NCBI GenBank assembly: GCA_003241685.1
Contig: QFPJ01000057.1
Location: 1 to 17,070 of the forward strand
Reading direction: 5' to 3'
Source of the DNA: Sphingopyxis macrogoltabida
Lineage (GTDB): Bacteria > Pseudomonadota > Alphaproteobacteria > Sphingomonadales > Sphingomonadaceae
DNA length: 17,070 nt
In this document: in pieces, positions 13,630-17,070 of the stretch
How positions within the stretch are numbered: the stretch's first letter is position 1
How the letters are laid out: every line of letters starts with the position of its first letter
Position numbers and translations under genes: made by a program
The notes under the pieces: model-generated
Databases searched by the model: none
What the model was told of the DNA's origin: nothing
Seen by the model: only the letters and a program-made list of their open reading frames with translations

Positions 13630-15755
13630 TGCGTCGCTTCCTCCCGAGCAGCGCTCGGCCTGTAGCGCTGCTTTTGACCTTTGTAGAGACCGTGCTCCTC
13701 GATGGAACGGATGATGGTGTCAGTGTTGTGGACGGCATCCTTGTTGCGTTGCAGCCGCTTGCGCGTGATGTCGGCCATGCGGGCCTGACCGCCTTCCTCG
13801 TAATCCCGCGCTTCCTGTTCGAGGCCTTCGATCGCGACGTAAAGTCCGGCGCGCTCGCAGCGGAAGTGCTCGAGGTCGTCGCCATCGGCGCGGAAGAACC
13901 GGCAGGTCAGGCAGGCATGGGCGTGCTCGCACCATTCGCCAAGCTGGCCGGGCAGCGTACAGGCGCCGCCACTGACCCGCGTCGCCAGCATGGTTTCCTT
14001 GCGCAGCAGGAGATCGCCGACGGCCTCGTCGACCTTGCCCGCGATCGTGAAGAACTGGCCGCCACCTTTCCGCAGCAAGGCGTTCTTCTTGAGGTCGAGA
14101 CGCTTGTTGACGTACATCGACGCCATATCGGGCGAGGCATGGCCCAGTTCGAACATGATGCTGAGGATGTCATGGCCTTCGGCCGCCATCTGCGTCCCGC
14201 GATGGTGGCGCAGTGGATGCCACGAGAAGTCGAACGGCTTGCCCTCGCCATCGACGATTCCATGCCTGAGGCACAGCATCTTGAGTTCCTGCAAGGTCCA
14301 GTTGTAGCCGAGGAACGACTCCCGTTTGCCGGAGAAGACCGGGAACAGGTATTTGGTGACGCGCCCGTAACGCTGCCGGACATGATCCCGCTGCGCCTCG
14401 ATCAGCTTGATCATCGCCTGGTGCGCAGGATCGGTGACCAGCAAGGGCTTGGTATTCCAGCGGCTGACCTTGTTCTGCCAGAACGTGAACAGCATGAAGC
14501 GCGTGTCGTGCGGATCGGGCCGCAGGCAGTCGAAGAGCAGGGCATGCAGGTCTTCGGCCCGCGCCCCGGTCGTGACGCCGATCATGAAGATTACCGGGAT
14601 AGGGGCGGGCAGTTCGTCGAGCCTGGCCACCATGGCCGCCAGGGCTTCCGGCGGGGCGGCCCGGTTGGCACCCTCGCGTGATGCGTAAAGCCGGTTCCGC
14701 GGGTCGTCCGGTGCCTGCTTGTAACGGATGCGCCGTGCGGCGCGCTTGTCGAGTGCGATCCGCGGCCATTGGCCTGGCAGCAGGACCGGAGCCGCGCGCA
14801 GGAGTTGCACGATGTCGGTGTACCAGTTCTTGCCTGCGGCATTTCGCGCGTTTCCCCATGCGAGGTAACGCTCCATCGTCAGTTCAGTGACTCGCCCGGG
14901 CTCGGCGATGCCCTCGCCGTGCAGGAACTGCCCGAAGGTTCGCAAGCGCGATTGCATTCCCACAAGGGTCGCCGGCGCAAGTTCGCCATGTGCGACCTTG
15001 TCGAGCAGGAAGCCGCGCATCAACGGGCGCAGCCAAGGCTCGAAGCACAGGAAGTTCAGATAAGTGTCGCTTCGGCGTTGCCGGTCGCGGAAGCGCGTGT
15101 CCTCCTCGCTGTAAAGATCGTTGATCCAGATGATGTCGCGGTCATGCATCGGCGCCATCTGCGCCCGATTGATGATCGAGAAGCGATGGATATCACCGAA
15201 TAGCTGCACTTCCGGTGATCGATACTGGGTGGTGACGATCTCGCCGTCCCGGATCCATTGGCGGGTCTGGCTTTGCCTCCGCCGCCCGTACTGTTCGCCG
15301 TACCATGTGGCGTAGAGTTCGAGGACGGCATCGTTGTGGCATTTCGTCTTCGCAGTATCGCCATCTGACGCGCCGAAGCCCGGGTGGGGGATGTCCGCCA
15401 GACAGCCCGCTCCAAAATGCTGAAGCAGGCTTGCGCCTTCCTCGACGAGATATCGGATCACCGGGATCCGGCGCTGGAACCATTGGGTGTCGGCCTTGCG
15501 ATCATCGAGCACCGATGCCGCGAGGTAGGCCTTGATCTCGTTGGTCAGCACCGGAACCGCAGCGCTGAGCGGCAGACTTGCGTATGTCTGGCTCAGCCAG
15601 GAATGGCCGAACACCTCGTTCATTATGGCGTCTGACCAGACAGGATTCTCAACGAGAAGGGGGGATAGTCCCCCGAGCCGAGCTTCGAGCCAGTTGCTGT
15701 AGCGATCGGTATCATGCGGTGTGCCGCCGACGAGCGCCAGCGGCGTCATGCCCAT
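13626..15755 (-). CDS. tnpB: Large tyrosine recombinase, Tn554 TnpB-like
   Basis: The second tyrosine recombinase of the trio, 709 residues (Tn554 TnpB has about 630). An N-terminal region of about 250 residues without a recognised fold is followed by a SAM-like core-binding domain (about 250-320) and the catalytic domain. The latter has R399 (TTGARAEDL), a lysine candidate K429 or K436 in QNKVSRWNTK, H513 and R516 in SWHPLRHHRG, H539 in FELGHASPD, and nucleophile Y548 in MASMYVNKR. All catalytic positions are present. After the catalytic domain comes a cysteine cluster (C599, C609, C615, C618, C633), suggesting a metal-binding knob, and a C-terminal coiled coil (about 640-690). ATG 15755 has AGAAGGGA six bases upstream on its strand and overlaps tnpA by 10 bases. 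ATG 15749 (ATGA with the tnpA stop) is the alternative. Confidence 0.9.
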   Translation of the reverse strand: MGMTPLALVGGTPHDTDRYSNWLEARLGGLSPLLVENPVWSDAIMNEVFGHSWLSQTYASLPLSAAVPVLTNEIKAYLAASVLDDRKADTQWFQRRIPVIRYLVEEGASLLQHFGAGCLADIPHPGFGASDGDTAKTKCHNDAVLELYATWYGEQYGRRRQSQTRQWIRDGEIVTTQYRSPEVQLFGDIHRFSIINRAQMAPMHDRDIIWINDLYSEEDTRFRDRQRRSDTYLNFLCFEPWLRPLMRGFLLDKVAHGELAPATLVGMQSRLRTFGQFLHGEGIAEPGRVTELTMERYLAWGNARNAAGKNWYTDIVQLLRAAPVLLPGQWPRIALDKRAARRIRYKQAPDDPRNRLYASREGANRAAPPEALAAMVARLDELPAPIPVIFMIGVTTGARAEDLHALLFDCLRPDPHDTRFMLFTFWQNKVSRWNTKPLLVTDPAHQAMIKLIEAQRDHVRQRYGRVTKYLFPVFSGKRESFLGYNWTLQELKMLCLRHGIVDGEGKPFDFSWHPLRHHRGTQMAAEGHDILSIMFELGHASPDMASMYVNKRLDLKKNALLRKGGGQFFTIAGKVDEAVGDLLLRKETMLATRVSGGACTLPGQLGEWCEHAHACLTCRFFRADGDDLEHFRCERAGLYVAIEGLEQEARDYEEGGQARMADITRKRLQRNKDAVHNTDTIIRSIEEHGLYKGQKQRYRPSAAREEATQ

Positions 15756-16960
15756 CGCATATCCCTTCTAAGAAGCTCTGCCTCGCGAAGTTTCTCAAGC
15801 CTTTCATGCACCTCGTCGGGACCTGTGAGGTAAAGCCTGCGGATTTCCGAGGCGAACAGGTGCTGGTAGAACGCGGCCGTTGTCTGCGGGCTGGCATGTC
15901 CGAGGCGATCGGCCACTTCGAGCAGGCTGTATCCCGCCGCGATCGCTTCGGATGCATGGCTGTGGCGGAACATGTGCCAGCTGAAGTCGATATGCGTGCG
16001 CTGCTCGAGCAGGCCCGCGAGCTTTTGGGCATAGGACAGGCTCATGGCGTGCCCGATCATGCCGACTTTCACATTGGCGAAGACGTACTCCGCTCCGGAC
16101 TCGAAGGCCGGGAGATATTCGTCGCTGGTGAGGTAGTCGACGTACATGTTGAGCACGTAGTCGTGGACCGGCACACCGCGCGTCCGGCCGGATTTGGCGC
16201 GGGCGCCATTGGCATTGTCTTCGCGCGGAACGACCCAGACGACCTTTTCAGCGAGGTCGATGTCGACATGGCGCAGACCCAGCGCTTCGCCGATCCTGAG
16301 ACCGGTATTGTAGAGCAGCACGATCAGGAACGCGTCGCGCGCGAGACCGCACGCCTCGATCAGCCGCAGGACCTCGCTTGGCGTCAGGCGCTTCTTGAGC
16401 ACCTGCTGCTGTACACGGCCGGGATCGCCCGACAGATAGCGGTCCTTGCGCCGCGTCGTGCGACGCTGGCTGATATGCTCGAGGAACGGCTTGTAGATCC
16501 GGTGCCCGTCATAGACCTTGCTGACCTCAGCCGTATCGACCGCGAAGTCGTCGGTGCCGTTATAGAAGCGGTAGAACGATTTGATCGCCAGCTGGATCTG
16601 GTTGCGCGTCGATGGCGCCAGAACCCGCGTTTCCTGCTTTCGCAGCAGGATCAGCCGCGGGCTCGGCAAGGCATCCTTTCGCCGGGCAAGCCGCCAGGCA
16701 AGGAAGCCGTCGTAGAGCGCAACCGTGGCTTCATGGATGCCGGCGCCGTTGGCGCCGAGGAAGTTCGCGAAGTCGACGACATGGCGAACATACGCGCGGA
16801 TCGTGTTCGGAGACGCGTGCGTCTGCTCGAGATGGACGATCCAATGACGTAGGCACTCGACGACGTCGCCGTGATCATCCAATACCGTCCACGACCGGCG
16901 GCCGCCGGGCATTTCGATACGCGCTGCCTGCCAGGGCGTCGTGGCGAACGAAGTGGACAC
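15746..16960 (-). CDS. tnpA: Tyrosine recombinase, Tn554 TnpA-like
   Basis: The first gene of the trio, 404 residues (Tn554 TnpA has about 361). The N-terminal core-binding domain includes SPNTIRAYVRHVVDFANFLG (about 50-69). The catalytic domain carries R222 (NTGLRIGEALGLRHVDID), K256, H329 and R332 (SWHMFRHSHAS), H355 (DRLGHASPQTT) and nucleophile Y365 (AAFYQHLF), so all six hallmark residues are present. It cuts and rejoins DNA through a 3'-phosphotyrosine link, probably acting with TnpB at the element ends. The start is GTG 16960; no in-frame ATG exists between it and an upstream stop, and no strong ribosome-binding site is visible. In Tn554 tnpA lies next to one terminus, which matches the AT-rich sequence starting about 90 bases upstream. 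Confidence 0.92.
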   Translation of the reverse strand: MSTSFATTPWQAARIEMPGGRRSWTVLDDHGDVVECLRHWIVHLEQTHASPNTIRAYVRHVVDFANFLGANGAGIHEATVALYDGFLAWRLARRKDALPSPRLILLRKQETRVLAPSTRNQIQLAIKSFYRFYNGTDDFAVDTAEVSKVYDGHRIYKPFLEHISQRRTTRRKDRYLSGDPGRVQQQVLKKRLTPSEVLRLIEACGLARDAFLIVLLYNTGLRIGEALGLRHVDIDLAEKVVWVVPREDNANGARAKSGRTRGVPVHDYVLNMYVDYLTSDEYLPAFESGAEYVFANVKVGMIGHAMSLSYAQKLAGLLEQRTHIDFSWHMFRHSHASEAIAAGYSLLEVADRLGHASPQTTAAFYQHLFASEIRRLYLTGPDEVHERLEKLREAELLRRDMRWA

Positions 16961-17012
16961 GGTCGCTGATACTGTTGAAAGACCGCCGTGACTGCAAGCC
17001 TTTCCCCATCAC

Positions 17013-17036
17013 ACTGGACACAGTTTACATGGACAG
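17013..17036. repeat. Direct repeats of TGGACA upstream of tnpA
   Basis: TGGACA occurs at 17015-17020 and 17030-17035, 15 bases apart, and once more at 16954-16959 on the tnpA start. The first copy is inside a small inverted repeat, ACTG-GACA-CAGT (17013-17024). The complement TGTCCA occurs on the other side of the trio at 13090-13095 and 13193-13198. ATGGACAG (17029-17036) matches its inverted partner at 13089-13096 over eight bases. These may be recombinase arm-binding sites; binding is inference. Confidence 0.4.
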
Positions 17037-17048
17037 TTGCGGTATCGC

Positions 17049-17069
17049 TATTAACATAATATATATTAT
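17049..17069. repeat. AT-rich palindrome, candidate right element end
   Basis: Bases 17056-17069 (ATAATATATATTAT) form a perfect 14-base palindrome, preceded by TTAAC (17051-17055). The octamer TTAACATA (17051-17058) repeats the one at 13025-13032 in the same orientation. Composition is sharply different from the GC-rich surroundings. The window ends one base later, so the far flank cannot be judged. A role as the tnpA-side terminus of the element, or as a promoter for tnpA, is inference. Confidence 0.4.
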
Positions 17070-17070
17070 C

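Noticed and set aside
13629..14681. 350-codon plus-strand frame opposite tnpB
   Set aside because: Shadow of the recombinase catalytic domain; no supporting motif or ribosome-binding site.
15578..16852. 424-codon plus-strand frame opposite tnpA
   Set aside because: The minus strand encodes a complete tyrosine recombinase with every catalytic residue. The plus frame has no recognisable family and is a mirror of its codon bias.
12982..17069. CRISPR array or phage satellite in the recombinase region
   Set aside because: No regularly spaced repeats, cas-like frames, capsid, terminase or repressor genes are present; only the three transposition genes and short terminal repeats are seen.

Overview
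The window reads as a high-GC alphaproteobacterial chromosome, most likely from the Sphingomonadales (Sphingopyxis/Sphingomonas-like). The basis is the gene order ntrX-hfq-hflX-mazG, an Hfq with two Sm domains in one chain, a zinc-free methionyl-tRNA synthetase, and a compact housekeeping cluster rich in stop/start overlaps. The assignment rests on gene order and protein style, not on rRNA.

Layout. (1) Bases 3-2540, plus strand: the 3' end of ntrX, then hfq and hflX. (2) Bases 2537-3319, minus strand: mazG, which converges on hflX so tightly that the two stop codons share bases. (3) Bases about 3320-4560: a patch unlike its surroundings. It holds two coupled genes I cannot identify (the second, a membrane protein, is visibly AT-richer), an intact tRNA-Ser(TGA), and about 120 bases further on the 5' half of a second tRNA-Ser. 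It looks like the scar of an old integration at a tRNA gene. (4) Bases 4688-12981, plus strand: a nearly gap-free run of mltB-type lytic transglycosylase, rlpA, D-alanyl-D-alanine carboxypeptidase, tmk, holB, metG, tatD, a PhnP-like MBL-fold hydrolase and a two-helix 58-residue membrane protein. Most junctions overlap (ATGA, GTGA, TGATG). The first three genes remodel septal and lateral peptidoglycan, the next two serve DNA replication, and the rest serve aminoacylation and nucleic-acid or phosphoester hydrolysis.

(5) Bases 13159-16960, minus strand: three overlapping genes encoding two different tyrosine recombinases (404 and 709 residues) and a small HTH/coiled-coil protein (156 residues). 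Order, sizes and overlaps match tnpA-tnpB-tnpC of the Tn554 family of site-specific transposons. AT-rich, partly palindromic sequences lie on both sides (about 13016-13036 and 17049-17069), share the octamer TTAACATA and may mark the element ends. If so, the element is about 4 kb, carries no cargo, and sits just behind the housekeeping operon.

Most worth a second look are the tandem-domain Hfq, the Tn554-like trio with its candidate ends and repeated TGGACA motif, and the split tRNA-Ser next to the two-gene orphan cassette.
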